A stretch of DNA of 64,000 bases from an uncultured Methanobrevibacter sp. (lineage in GTDB: Archaea; Methanobacteriota; Methanobacteria; Methanobacteriales; Methanobacteriaceae), in the NCBI RefSeq assembly GCF_947170395.1, contig NZ_CAMVTE010000004.1, positions 38,915 through 102,914 on the forward strand. Direction: 5' to 3'. Shown piece by piece: positions 23,782 to 38,100 of this stretch (the first letter of the stretch is position 1; each line of letters starts with the position of its first letter). The translations under genes were made by a program, and so were the position numbers. Under the pieces are notes generated by a model. That model did not search any database, was not told the origin of the DNA, and saw only the letters and a program-made list of their open reading frames with translations.

Positions 23782-24102
23782 ATGCGTTTGGCTGTTGTGT
23801 CTTCCGATGGTGTGAATGTTGATTTGCACCTTGGAAAAGGTAAAAACATTTGTGTTTATGACTATGAGGAGGATTTGACATTTGTCGAGTCCAGATCCGT
23901 TGAAATTGCAGAGGATTCAAAACATCAGGGAAGTAAGGTCTTAAAGGCTTGTGAAGACTGTGATGTTTTGATTGCAGTGGAATATGGTTTTAAGTCCAAA
24001 ATCAAAGCTGAAGATATGGGAATTAAACTCGTAAAGGATGAAGGTCCTGTCGATGAGGTTTTGAAAAGATACATTGATCATTACAATTTTATGAAAAATT
24101 AA
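23782..24102 (+). CDS. NifX/NifB-type dinitrogenase cofactor-domain protein
   Basis: 106 residues of the dinitrogenase iron-molybdenum cofactor-biosynthesis fold (RNase H-like). Landmarks: 'RLAVVSSDGVNVDLHLGKGKNICVYD' (the start typically reads VA..S.DG..V..HFG.A), 'GSKVLKACEDCDVLIAVEYG', 'GIKLVKDEGPVDEVLKRY'. Such stand-alone proteins occur widely in methanogens lacking or having nitrogenase and may bind Fe-S or Mo clusters; the usual metal-binding His is replaced around 'LHLGKGK'. AGGTGAT lies just upstream. Third gene of the rtcB operon; its link to RNA ligation or MTA salvage is unclear. Confidence 0.85.
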   Translation: MRLAVVSSDGVNVDLHLGKGKNICVYDYEEDLTFVESRSVEIAEDSKHQGSKVLKACEDCDVLIAVEYGFKSKIKAEDMGIKLVKDEGPVDEVLKRYIDHYNFMKN

Positions 24103-24823
24103 CTTTTTTTCATAATTTTTTTTAAAAACATTTAAATAACAATAGTTATATATGATTAATTAGGGTAATATGAGGGATATTATCTGTTTATTGGATTTGT
24201 ATTCGCTTAATTTGTCCTGTGCTCTATGTAAAATGAATATCTCCCAATAATCATTTAATTAGGCGAATACTATCTATCTTTAATTATTTTGATTTTAACT
24301 GCATTTATCTTGAAGCAAATTAGTGAACCTTATGTATTTTTTAACATTCAATCAATAATATTGAAGTGAAAAAAATATATTGTAAACTTTTTTTCAATCT
24401 ATTGTAGCAATTTTGAAAATCGGTTTTGGTGGCTTTATTTTCAATTTTGAGGATGATGATTCAATTTTCATTTGTGTCCTGTAAACTTTTTGAAATTTTA
24501 TTATTTAAAATTTTTTCCAGATTGTGGTCAAATTCCAAAAATTCAATAATCTTTATATATCATGAATAAAATATGTAACTATAACCTTTATGGGCGGGTT
24601 TTAAAAAAATAAAACTTAATAACAAATAATTCTTTAAATCAAGTGAGTATAGCTCACAATAGTCGAATAAACGATTATAAATGAATGGTAATTTATAATC
24701 CTTTTTAAAGTTTATTTTGAGTAGTAATTAATAAACTACAAAATTTAAGGCTATTTTTAAAATTTTAATGGCGTTACGCTATATTACTAAATATATAATA
24801 AATTTTATTAAACGGTAGATATA
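24103..24823. other. AT-rich intergenic region with inverted repeats and the rps3ae promoter
   Basis: 720 bases without a convincing gene. GTATTCGCTTAATT (24199-24212) is matched by AATTAGGCGAATAC (24257-24270), a 14-base inverted repeat with one mismatch and a 44-base loop. GATTATAAAT (24673-24682) and ATTTATAATC (24691-24700) form a perfect 10-base inverted repeat. GTGAG (24642-24646) pairs with CTCAC (24652-24656). AAATATATAATA (about 24788-24799) is a likely TATA box giving a start within a few bases of the rps3ae ATG. Confidence 0.4.
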
Positions 24824-25405
24824 ATGGCAAAAGCAAAATCAAGACGTAGAGTACGTGATACATGGAAAGAAAAGTCCTGGTATACTATCAAAACACCAGT
24901 GAACTTTGAAGACAAAGAAATTGGAGAAACTCCAGCAAAAGATCCAGAACTTCTCATTGGTAGAGGCGTAGAAGTTACTATGAGAGAATTAACCGGAGAT
25001 TTCTCAAAACAATACATCAAACTCAGATTTGAAATTGATAATGTTGCAGGTGATGTTGCAAACACTAAATTCACCGGTCACAAAACCACAACTGATTATG
25101 TTAGAAGTATGATTAGAAGAGGAACTTCCAGAATCGATGCTTCCGCAGTTGTTAAAACCAAAGATGACCGCAAATTAAAATTACAAGTTTTAGCTGTAAC
25201 CATCAGAAGAGCTAAATCTTCCCAACAAAGATTCATGAGAAAAACCATCGAAGATTTACTCGTAGAAGCAGCAGCTGAAAAATCATTTGATGATTTGGTA
25301 AAAGTATGTGTTAACGGTAAATTAGCATCTGAAATTTACCACAACGCTAAAAAAATCTACCCTCTCAAAAGGGTTGAAATTATCAAAAGTAAAGTAATCA
25401 AATAG
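24824..25405 (+). CDS. rps3ae: 30S ribosomal protein S3Ae
   Basis: 193 residues, the normal archaeal length. Begins with a basic stretch 'MAKAKSRRRVRDTWKEKSWYTI' and shows the family blocks 'EIGETPAKDPELLIGR', 'KQYIKLRFEID', 'GHKTTTDYVRSMIRRGTSRIDA', 'QQRFMRKTIEDLL', 'YPLKRVEI'. Component of the small subunit near the mRNA exit region, related to eukaryotic eS1. It stands alone here with codon use close to the highly expressed pattern (many CAA, AAA, TCC and GTA codons). A T8 run follows at 25423-25430. Confidence 0.96.
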   Translation: MAKAKSRRRVRDTWKEKSWYTIKTPVNFEDKEIGETPAKDPELLIGRGVEVTMRELTGDFSKQYIKLRFEIDNVAGDVANTKFTGHKTTTDYVRSMIRRGTSRIDASAVVKTKDDRKLKLQVLAVTIRRAKSSQQRFMRKTIEDLLVEAAAEKSFDDLVKVCVNGKLASEIYHNAKKIYPLKRVEIIKSKVIK

Positions 25406-25420
25406 GATTACTTTCCCACT

Positions 25421-25430
25421 TCTTTTTTTT
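25421..25430 (+). terminator. T8 terminator after rps3ae
   Basis: TCTTTTTTTT 16 bases after the stop codon, followed by a second T8 at 25439-25446; the usual archaeal terminator pattern. Confidence 0.6.
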
Positions 25431-25603
25431 CTATTTCATTTTTTTTGAATTACTGTTTTTAGATGACTGTATTCTGTCACTAATGTGTGGTCAACATGTA
25501 TGATTCAGCAAAATATCAATACAGTTTGGCACTCACAATCAACCTGCAAAATAATTGATTATACGACACAGGAAATATAAATATATGACAAAAACTATCA
25601 AAA

Positions 25604-25885
25604 TCATAGTGTCTTGGTCAAATATAATGCAAGTGTTGGCAATTATTTCACAATCGAAATCAAATGGTATATAGGTAAACCATCTGCCACTTCAATTTCT
25701 ACATTAACTTGGAATGTTAAAATCACTGAAGCAGTCCTTATCGAAATTGATGTTTTTACTGTGTCCGAATTAAGCTATTTCGCCATGACAAACTGCAATT
25801 GGGTATGAGGTAATGTTTCAGCGTCTGAAATCACTGCCTGTGAGATAATGCAAAAATCCGAAAAAATTAATTCAAATTCGCTCAT
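25604..25885 (-). pseudogene. Possible decayed short gene on the minus strand
   Basis: From ATG 25885 the frame runs 94 codons to TGA 25604 with only two internal stops (TAG at 25775-25777, TAA at 25643-25645). The stretches between look protein-like ('SDFCIISQAVISDAETLPHTQLQFVMAK', 'ILTFQVNVEIEVADGLPIYHLISIVK'). The segment is less AT-rich than the rest of 25406-26191. No family recognised and no ribosome-binding site; it may be chance. The surrounding bases of 25406-26191 hold nothing else that I can support except a TATA-rich stretch at 26083-26130 that probably contains the promoter of the giant gene. Confidence 0.25.
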
Positions 25886-26191
25886 AAAAAATATACAATA
25901 GATTCAAAAATGCCTCATATAAAAAACTATATGTTGGCTTTGATTTGTGTTTTAATGCCTTTGGATGAAGTATAAATCCATATATTTAAAAAATAATCTT
26001 ATTTTCCCATTTTTTTATTTTTCTTATTTTTACTGATGCAATTGTCTCAGATTCTATTTTTTTGAAAAATTATATTATACAAAAAAGAATATATATTTTG
26101 CATTCCCATATTAATATATAATAATATATTTTATTATTTCGTCAGTTTGAATTATCGTGAAAGTTGGATAGAAAAATTGAGGTTATAATAT

Positions 26192-29100
26192 ATGGATAGA
26201 AAACAAATATTTTTCGGTATTTGTTTGTTCATAGTGCTTTTATCCGGACTTTCAGTTGCATCTGCTGCAAATGCGGTGGATAATCATACAATTTCAACTG
26301 CAAGCGATGATTTAAACACTATTTCTAGAACAAACAATCAAGAGGATATTTTGGGAGATCCTGCAGGTAATTTTACTGGTCTAGATAGCAGTATCGACAA
26401 AACTCCTGATGGTGGCACTCTTTCTTTGGAAATCAATTATACATATTCCAGTGGAGATGTCGCTTTAGTCAACGGAATCGTCATTGACAAAAGCATAACC
26501 ATAGACGGGAAAGGCCATACCTTAGATGCATCCCACATTGCTTCCATTTTCAATATAGGTGCAAATCACCGTGTTGTTTTGCAAAACATTCATTTCATCA
26601 ATGCAAACGGAACCAATGGTGGGGCAATCAAACTGGATTCCACATCAACTCTTGAAATCGTTAATTGTTATTTCATTGATAACCATGTATCAAAAAGTGG
26701 TGCCGCCATTTACCTATCAGATTCATTTTCTACTTCGTCATACCTCAAAATTACCGGCACAACTTTCATTAACAATACCGCCAGTTATGGTGGAGCAATC
26801 TATCTTAATGAAAGTGCATCTCATTCATCTTCAATAGAGGATTCGTCATTCATAAACTGTAGTTCCACAGGTGATGGTGGATCAGCATATATCAGTGCTA
26901 GTAATGTTGCCTTCAGGAATGTTATATTTGACAACAACATTGCAGGTGATGACGGTGGTGCACTTTACTGGGAAGGTAGCAATGGAATAATTTACAATAT
27001 AACATGTACAAATAACAGAGGAATAAGTGTCACTAAAAAGGATGGTAACACTTCAAGCACACGTGGTGGAACAATCATCATTACTGGATCAAATATCACC
27101 GTATCAGACTCCAGATTTATAAACGGTTCATCATTTATGGATGAAAGCAAGGATTATTCAAAAGTTGATGGTGGTGCGTTATTCGTTACTGGTAATGATG
27201 TTACAATAGACAATGTCGAATTCATTAATTGCAATGCCACTAATAATGGTGGTGCGGTATATGTCATAGGTAATAGGACTCATATCTATAACTGTGATTT
27301 TACTGACTGTATTGCAAGAGACGGTGCAGCTTTATATGTTAATGGTACTGGTTGCACTTTGTATAATTCTACTTTTACCAATAATGTTGCTAACGATGAT
27401 GGTGGTGCAATATATTGGAATGGTGATGAAGGATACATATACAACATAACATGTATAAACAACAAAGGGGTAAGTGGGTATGATCCTCTTGAAGGTAAGT
27501 ACTCAAGTACCAGAGGTGGAACAATATGTCTTACAGGTTCAAATGTAACACTTACTAAATCCAGCTTTACAATATCTTCCGCTTATATGAATGAGAGTAT
27601 GAACTACTCAAAAGTTGATGGTGGTGCATTATTCATAACCGGTAATGATGTTATTGTTAATGATACTACATTTAGTTCATGTAGTGCTACCAATAATGGT
27701 GGTGCTATATATGTCATAGGTAATAGGACTCATATCTATAATTGTGACTTTAATGACTGTGTTGCAAGAGACGGCGCAGCATTATATGTCAATGGTGTGG
27801 ACTGTACTTTGTATAATTCCACATTCACAGACAACATAGGTAATGATGACGGTGGTGCAATATATTGGGAAGGTGACAACGGATACATGTACAATATTAC
27901 ATGCATCAACAATAAGGGTGTAAGCGGATGGGACCCTCTTGAAGGTGAATACTCAAATTCCAAAGGGGGAACAATATGTCTTACAGGTTCAAATGTAACA
28001 ATAGACACATCATCTTTCGCCCAAAGTTCCGCCAAATCCGATGGTGGAGCACTGTTCATAACAGGTAATGACGTAAAAGTTATGCATTCCAATTTCACAA
28101 ATTGCATTTCAACAGCAAAAAATGGTGGGGCAGTATATATCATCGGTAACGAAACCCACATTTTTGACTGTATTTTTGACGACTGTAAGGTTGATGTGGT
28201 CACTGACCACCGTGGTGGTGCAATCTATGTAGCCGGTAATGACGCAAACATCACAAAATCAACTTTCACAAATACCGAGGCTGTTGTCGGTGGTGCAATA
28301 TTCATTGAAGGTAACGGCACTATAGTTGATGACTCAACATTCAAACACAATGATGCAGTTTCCTCTGTTGGCGGTACCGGTGCTGCAATCAACATCAACG
28401 GTGCAAACGCAGTTATTGTCAATTCCAGATTTTCCGACGGCAAAGCCGTAAACTATGGTGGTGCCATAGCTGTATGGGGTTCAAATGCAGTGCTTGAAGG
28501 CAACACATTCAACAACTCAATAACCACAAAATTTAATGGTGGTGCTGTATTTGTAGACGGTGCAAATACAACAATTTCACTTTCAAATTTCACACAGTGT
28601 AACGCTTTGGGTGATCCATATGCCCGTGGTGGTGCAATCGATGTTCAGGGTGATGATGCAAGGATATTGGATTGTAACTTTGATGAGTGTGACTCACACT
28701 ATGGTGGGGTAATATATGTAAGCGGTACCAATGCCTACATTAACAGTTCCTCATTCAAGAACAGTGAAGCATATGATGGTGGAGCAATCTATATTGAAGG
28801 TATCAACACTACCATATCCTATTCCAACTTTACAGATGTCTCTGCTAGAGATTATGGCGGATCAATATATGTGGCAGGGAATAATGCAGATATTTTAGAA
28901 AGTAATTTCATAAGAAGCACAGTTGTAAACAGAAATGGTGGTGCAATATTTGTTGCAGGTTCCAATGCAAACATTGAAAAATCCAACTTCACTTCATCCA
29001 AAGCTTTGAACACTAAAAATAAAGCTCTTGGTGGTGCAATTTATATTGAAGGGTCTGATGCAGTTGTCAATCAGTCCAATTTCGATGACTGTCAGGCCAG

Positions 29101-32100
29101 TGAAGGTGGAGGTGCTATTTACGCATACGGTAATGCTGCAAAAATCGAAGATTCCATATTCACTTCAAACACAGCAAAATACGGTGGTTCAATTTATTTA
29201 ACATCATGGGGTTCTTCAATAAAAGGATCCAATGTATCAGGAAGCATTGCCAGTGAAAACGGTGGTGGAGTATACGTTGCAGAGGGAAGTATTCAAATAT
29301 CCGAAAGTAATTTCGATGATTGTATAGCTAAAGGTACTTCATCAACCAATGGTGGAGGGGCTATTTATATTAATGGTCCGGATACTCACATTTCATCATC
29401 TAATTTCACAGGCAATAGGGTTCCAGGTAATTTAGCCCGTGGTGGAGCTATTTTCATCAATGGGGAAAGGACAGTAATTGAAGGTTCAGAGTTTGACAAC
29501 AACACTGCTAATCAGGGTGGTGTGATTTTCATTGAAGGTAAGGATGCAATCATCGACACATCCAAATTCTCCAACAGTTCATCAAGGTCCTCCGGTGGTT
29601 CAATTTATGTTAAAGGGGATGAAGCAACAATCAGACTCTCCAGCTTTGACAATATTACCGCAGGAAATGATGGTGGAGCTATTTATGTAGATGGTGCAAG
29701 AACTAACATACTAAATTCATCATTTTATAACTGTACTGTTAAAGGCAAGAAAGGTGGAGCAATCTATATTGATGATATAGGAACTACAGTTGCCTATTCA
29801 AACTTCACCTTATCAAAGGCCGGTGAAGGGGGAGCAATCTATATCCGTGGTGTAAATACAACCATTTCATACTGTAATCTGGATGAGAATGTTGCTGATT
29901 CTGCCGGTGCAATTAAAGTTTACGGTGATGATACAATTATATCAAACTGTAATTTCACTTACAACAATGCAACATCCAAAACTTTAGGTAGTGGAGGTGC
30001 ATTGGACATAGGTGGTTCAAACGCATCTGTTTACTATTCCTGGTTTGACCATAACGACGCAGTGCTTGATGGTGGTGCAATCAACTGGCTCGGTGGACAC
30101 GGGGACGATTCCATTATAGGATCCACTTTCACAAATAACGTGGCTCACGATACCAATAAAGGTGGAGGTGCAATCTACTGGACACAGGGAAACGTTATTG
30201 CATCAGGGGGTTTAATCAAGGATTCCATATTCATCAACAACACTGCAGCATCAAGACACGGAGGAGCTATTGACTGGTTCCACGCTAAGGACAGTAGAAT
30301 TGAAAATTGTCTGTTTATCAACAACACAGCTGCACGTGACGGTGGAGCTCTCTATACCGGTGACCAGGGTGGTAAAAGTACAAACTTAACTATTATCTAC
30401 AGCCAATTCTATAACAACACTGCAGGATTATATGGTGGAGCTATTGCAAATCAGATGGCTGATTCATATCTGTTTAACAACACATTTGACGGAAATAAAG
30501 CTAATGCCGGTGGAGGTTCCATATTGATGAAGGAAGGTCCTGCTAAAAACTGTATAATCGACCATTGTTACATCTATAATTCACATGTTGGTAATGTAAG
30601 CGGTGGTTACGGTGAAGGTGGTGGAGCAATTCTTTTAGGTGTAAAAGGAGATTCAAATATTACCATTTCAAATTCCGCTATCTTTAATTCTACAATTGAA
30701 AGAGGACCTGGTGGTGCAATTGCAATGTTAGGTTCCGACTGTTCATTAATCAACGTTACAATTGAAGTCGCTTCAACACAAAATGATGATGGTGGTGCAA
30801 TCTATTGGAAAGGTGCCAACGGTATGCTCAATAACGTTACAATATTCAATTCTTCATCAAATTCAGTTGACGGTTCAAAATCATCTGATGGTGGTGCCAT
30901 TCATGTATCAGGTTGGTATTGTACCTTAAATGATATTAAAATATTCAAATCTTCAGCAAACAATGATGAAAATTGTGCAAAAACCAACAATGGTGGAGCC
31001 ATTTACATCAGCGGTTCCAGTGATGTATTGACCAATATTATCATTGATAATTCTTCATCCAAAAATGTTAAAATGAATGCTGGTGGAGGAGCAATTTACT
31101 ATGCCGGATATGGAGGTACATTAGTCAACGCAACAATTTCAAACACATTCGCTTCCGGTAACGGTGGTGCAATCTATTGGAGAGGAAGTACTCCTAAGGA
31201 ATTTAACAACATTTCAATTACATATTCCCAAACAGAAGTGATTGATTCTGCCAACAGTGCTGACGGTGGTGCAATCTATGCGACTACTCTTACTGAATTA
31301 AATAATGTTACTATTGAAGGGGCACGTGCCTATAAGAACACAGGGGATGTTCACGGTGGTGCAATCTATTTGAAAGACGGCAAAACTTTAAACAATGTTA
31401 CTGTCATCGGTTCACGCGCTTCAACTGACGATGGAATTTCACAGGGTGGAGCTGTTTATTTCACAAGGGAAAGAGGTTCCTCCAATATTTATGTTTACAA
31501 TTCAACATTCGAAGAAAACAATGCTGATTTGGGTGGTGGATTATACTTTAAAAAGATAACTGCCCGTATATATGGCTCTTCATTTACAGGCAATGTCGCT
31601 AATCAAAATGGTGGAGCTTTGTACAGTGAAAATGAAGATGAATTGATATATGATTCCACTATTGACCATAATAGTGCAAAAAAGGGTGGAGGAATATTCT
31701 CTCAAGACGGCCATGTTCAGTTAACAGATTCCCTTATGGAATTCAACACTGCTGAAGAGAAAGGTGGTGCAATCTATTATAATTATAATAATAAAGGCGG
31801 ATCAAGTATAATACTTAGAAGCGATTTGCTCAACAACACTGCATTCCAGGGTTCAGCAATATACGGTACCAAATTCAACAGATTCTCCTTGCAGGATTCT
31901 GTTCTTCTGGACAATCAGGCTAATTCAAAAACATTCATAGAAAAACATGTTGGTGTGGATGAGCAAGGAAACAACTACACCAGTGCAATATTTTTAGGAT
32001 TTGACAATCTCCTTAATGCAATCTGGCAGGAAAGCACCTATGCACTTTCATGCAGTAATGTAACCTACTGGGGAGTTGATAACAGAACAAAAGCTAATTC

Positions 32101-35100
32101 AGCTCCAAAACAAAGCGACAGGGAAGTAAATATCAATGTTACTGTTGAAGTGTATGATGGAAGAGGAGTGCAATTGACAACCGCCGATGTTGTAACCGAT
32201 AAGGACGGTAAGGTCACATACAATTTTGACGCTAAAGACGGCGAAACATACTATTTTGCATATGTACATAAAGCTGACAGGTACTACACTTATTTAAGAG
32301 ATACTCTGTCAAACAGAAGTATCGTTAATATCTACGTTCACAATCCGATTTTCTATTCCCAGAACCAGACAGTACTCATTGAATTGACTGACGGTGCATG
32401 GGGTAACCTCAACGGAACAGTAACAGTAACATTCAACGATACAAACCACACAACATTCGAAATTGAAGTGCTCAACGGTACCGGAGCAAGATACAATATT
32501 TCAGGCCTGCCTATCGGTCATTACAATGCAACAGCTTCATTTAGTGGTGATTTGGACCACACAGGCGATACTGATTGGGCATTGTTTGAAGTGGTTCCGT
32601 ACAATGATTTGCACATTACAAAAGAGGTTAATATAACTGCAGATTATGTAAACGTTTCCGATGTTATAAAATACACAATAACAGTAACCAACCACGGTCC
32701 AAGTAAGGCTTACGGCGTAAACGTGACAGAAAGATTAAGTCCATATCTCAAATTGGATAGGGCTAAAGCGACAACAGGTAGCTATAATCTTACAGGCGGC
32801 TACTGGTATATCGGCGATTTGGAAGTTGGTGATTTTGAAACATTGACAATAACTGCTGAAGTAATTCATATGGGACCTATTACCAACACAGTTTGGGTAA
32901 CAGGTTTAGGAAACGATACAAATCTCTCCAACAACGTCGCTTCAGCACGCAACTTCACAGCTGTAGACCTCATCGATTTGCGCATCTATAAGACTGTCAA
33001 TGTCACTGCTGAAGTTGTAAATGTGCTTGACATAATCCAGTTCAACATTACAGTATTCAATGACGGACCTTCCAATGCAACAGGTGTTGTTGTAGAAGAA
33101 CCTATTGACGGTCATTTGAAAATAATTTCCAACAAGACAAGTACAGGAACATACAGAGGAGATACCTGGAATATCGGATATCTTGCAAAAGGCGCCAATG
33201 CAACATTAACAATCGTTGCCCGTATTGCTTATCCTGGAAACATTTCAAATGCAGTTCATGTTTTCGGATTTGAAAACGAATCCAACTATAAAAATAATTA
33301 TGCAGCTATCAAAAACCTTACAGCAATAGCCAATGTTGACTTGAAAGTTACCAAAGAGGTTAATGTAAGCGGTTCTGTCAACGTAACCGATAAAATCAAA
33401 TTTACCATTAATGTTACAAACAACGGTCCTTGCAATGCAACTGGTGTATATGTAAGTGAAATTTTAAGCAAGCATCTTAAGATTTTATCCAACACTACAA
33501 CCAAGGGAGACTATGACGGTGCCACATGGATTGTCGGCGATTTAAATAAAGGGGAAACCCAAAGCCTAACAATCATAGCTGAGGTAATATCAGCGGGCAC
33601 AATTTCCAATGCAGTTGCAATATTCGGTTCAGACAACGATACAAACAAATCAAATAACAATGACAGCATTGAAAACATAACCTCATTTGACATTGTCGAT
33701 TTACAAATCAACAAGACTGTTGATATCAAAACAAGCACAGTCAATGTAAGTGACAGAATAGTATTTACAATTACAGTTAAAAACAACGGACCTTGCGATG
33801 CCACAAATGTAAATGTCACCGAGAAGTTAAGCCCTCATCTTAAAATGATTGAATATCATACCTGGGCAAGTACTTATGATGTTGGAAAAGGCATTTGGTA
33901 TATCGGCACCTTGACTAAAGGCGATTGGCGTGAACTGGTCATTACGGCCGAAGTTATTTCTGCAGGAAACATTTCTAACGTGGTTGTCGTAACAAGCAGT
34001 GAAAATGATACCAACAAATCCAACAACAAGGATGAGATTCCTAATATCACAGCAATAGACATTGTCGATTTGCAGATTAAAAAAGAGGTAAACGTCTCAG
34101 GTGTCATTAATGTGACAGATTACATCAAATATACAATCACTGTGTTCAATGCAGGTCCTTCAAACGCAACAAACGTAAACGTATCAGAGGTTTTAAGTTC
34201 CCATCTCAAGCTGATTAAAGCAGAAACAGCTAACGGTTATTATAATGTAACTAAAGGTATGTGGTACATCGGCGAGCTGAAAAATCAGTCAACCGCAGTT
34301 TTAACCATTCATGCTCAGGTGATAACCAACGGAACCATTTCAAATGTGGTCGAGGTAAACAGTACAGAAAAAGACACTGACCTGTCAAATAACAAAGATC
34401 AAATTGTGGATATTGCTGCAGTAAATATAGTTGATTTGCAGATTAACAAGACAGTTAATGCTTCTTCAACCGATATTGACATAACTGAAGTGATCATGTT
34501 TAATATTACTGTCTATAATGCAGGTCCTTGTAATGCTACTGATGTATATGTATGTGAACCTTTAAGCGATATTCTTCAAATAATCAGTAATGTTACCAGT
34601 CAGGGCAGCTATGATGGTTATACATGGATTATCGGTAACCTGACCAGCGGATCCACTGCAACCTTAACAATTGTTGCCCAAAGCGCATATTCAGGTACTA
34701 TTGAAAATGCAGTTAATGTAACATGCCGTGAAATTGATACTAACCTTACCAATAATAAGGATAACATTACTCCAATTAATGTATCAGCACATATGGATTT
34801 GGCCATAAATAAAACAGTCAATGTCACAACCGGCGTTGTTAATGTCAGTGACTTGATTGAGTTTACTGTCATCGCATATAACAACGGTCCATGTAACGCA
34901 AGTGGTGTATATGTATATGAAGCTTTAGACACTGCCCATCTAACTTTGGTTTCAAGCAGTGCAACTAAAGGGGTTTACGATAATCAGACTACATGGAACA
35001 TTGGCTTTTTGAATGCCGGCGAAAATGCTACCCTGACAATTGTTGCAGAGGTTACTGCAGTGGGCAATTTCTCAAATTATGTTGCAATATTCGGTTTCGG

Positions 35101-38100
35101 TAACGATACTAACATGTCAAACAACAATGCAAGCATTCCAAACATTACCGCAAAACCTATAGTTGATTTAAACATTACAAAATCTGTCAACGTTGGAACT
35201 GTTGTCGATTTCAACGACACAATAATATTTACAATTACAGTCAGAAATAAAGGTCCTTGCGAAGCAACCAATGTGAACGTGACCGAAGCTTTGGATTCAC
35301 ACCTTAAACTGGTTGTTTATCATACATGGGGCAGTGACTACAATGTTACTGAAGGCATCTGGCATATCGGTACTCTGGCCAAAGGTGACTGGAGACAGCT
35401 AATCATTGAAGCCAGAGTAATTGCAGTCGGAAACATTACCAATGTGGTTAGTGTAAACAGCACAGAAGAGGACACCAACAAATCAAATAACAATGCAAGC
35501 ATTCCTAATATCACAGCAATGCCTATTGTTGATTTACAGATTAAAAAAGAATCCAATGTCACAGGAGATGTCGTTAATGTAACAGACTACATCAAATACA
35601 CAATAACCGTATTCAATGACGGTCCTTGCAATGCTACAAATGTCAATGTCAGTGAGGTTTTAAGCAGTCATCTCAGATTTGTCAAATCTGACACAGCAAA
35701 CGGTTATTACAATGTGACTGAGGGTATCTGGCATGTTGGAGATTTGAAAAATCAGTCCACAGCTGTTTTAACCATCGAGGCTCAAGTGGTAAGTGAAGGA
35801 ATCATTTCCAATGTGGTTGTTGTAAACAGTACTGAAAAGGACACAGATCTTGATAACAACAGGGCAGCAATTGATGATATCACTGCTGTTATTGTCTTCG
35901 ATTTACAAATCAAAAAAGTGGTTAACGTTTCAAGAGATATTGATGTGACTGAAATAATCATGTTTAACATTACAGTTCACAATGCAGGTCCTTGTAATGC
36001 TACTGATGTATATGTGGCCGAACCTTTAAGCTATAATCTCAGAATCATAAGCAATACCACTACTCAGGGAACTTACGACGGTTATACATGGATTATCGGT
36101 AACATGACCAGCGGTTCTACCGTCAATTTAACAATCGTTGCAAGCATAGCTTATGGTGGTATAATTGAAAATAAGGTTAATGTGACCGGTAGGGGAATTG
36201 ATTATAATCTTTCAAACAATAAGGATAACGTTACACTTAACGCAACAGCTCATGTAGATTTGAGTGTTTCAAAAATCGTTGTCGGCAATCCTACTGTTGT
36301 AAATGTCTCTGACAAGGTTGAATTCGTTGTTGAGGCATATAATGACGGTCCTTGCAATGCAAGCGGTGTTTATGTGTCTGAAATTTTAGACTTTACTCAT
36401 CTCGGACGCAATTTCACTTATTATGTATCTGCTCCGGGCACTACATATGATGGAAGAACATGGATTATTGGTAATTTAAACAGTAAGGAACGTATTTCTT
36501 TAACAATTGTTGCTTGGGTTATCGCACCGGGCAATTTCACAAACTATGTTGAAATATTCTGTTACGACAATGATACCAACAAATCAAACAACAATGCAAG
36601 CATCTCGAACATTACCGCAAAACCTATCGTTGATTTGAATATTACAAAAACTGATAATATTACAAACCGTACTATTCACTACAACGATACAATTCTCTTT
36701 ACAATAACAGTTAGAAACAACGGTCCGTCCAATGCTACAAACGTGAATGTTACTGAAGTTTTAGATTCTCATCTTAAACTGGTAAGTTATAGTACAGGGG
36801 CTAATTATAATGTTACTAGCGGTGTTTGGTATATCGGTGATTTGGCTAAAGACGATTGGAGACAACTGGAGATTGTTGCAAGAGTGACTTCAGTTGGAAA
36901 CATTACCAATGCTGTTAGTGTAAACAGTACAGAAGAAGATACAAACAAATCCAACAACAATGCAAGCGTTCCTAACATTACCGCAATACCTATTGTTGAT
37001 TTAAACATTACAAAAGAGGTCAATGTTACCGGAAACATTGTAAATGTAACTGATTACATCAAATACACAATCACTGTATACAATGCTGGTCCGTGCAATG
37101 CTACAAATGTCAATGTAAGTGAGGTTTTAAGCGGTCATCTAAGATTTGTTAAATCCGACACAGCAAACGGTTATTACAATGTGACTGAGGGCATCTGGCA
37201 TGTTGGAGATTTGAAAAACAAATCATCTGCAGTTTTAACCATTGAAGCTCAAGTGATGAGCAATGGAACCATTTCAAATGTGGTTGCTGTAAACAGTACA
37301 GAAATGGACACTAACATGTCCAATAACTGGGCTGAAACTAAAAATCTCACATCAGTAATCGTATTTGATTTGCAAATCAAAAAATCAGTAAACGTTTCAT
37401 CAACAAACGTTGACGTGACAGATAAACTTAAATTTACCATTACAGTTCACAATGCAGGTCCTTGCAATGCCACTGATGTATATGTAATCGAGCCTTTGGC
37501 TAAAAATCTTATAATTAGGGGCAACACTACTACCCAAGGCCACTATGATGGATATAAATGGTATATCGGAAACATGACCAACGGATCTACAGTCAATTTA
37601 ACAATTGATGTGGATATTGATTATGCAGGAATTATTGTAAACAGGGTTAATGTGACCGGTACAGGAATTGATTATAACCTTTCCAACAATAAGGATAGCC
37701 TTACACTTAATGCAACCGCTCATGTAGATCTTCAAATATTTAAATTATATACTGGTAATAATGTTGTCAATGTCAGTGATTTAGTTGAATTTACAGTTAT
37801 TGCTTATAATGGTGGTCCTTGTAATGCAAGCGGTGTCTATGTGCTTGAAGAGTTAGATTTCACTCATCTAGGACGTAATTTCACTTATATTGCACCTAGA
37901 GGCACTACATATGATGGCCATATCTGGGATATTGGTCGCTTAAACGTGCATGAGGTTCTTGTATTGAGAATATCTGCTTGGGTTATCGCACCGGGCAATT
38001 TCTCAAACTATGTTGAAATACATGGTTATGACAATGATACTGACCCATCAAATAACAATGACACTATCGATAACATTACAGCATTGCCTATAGTTGATTT

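Noticed and set aside
25614..25808. 64-residue plus-strand frame
   Set aside because: TTG start without ribosome-binding site, no family features; overlaps the possible decayed gene on the other strand.
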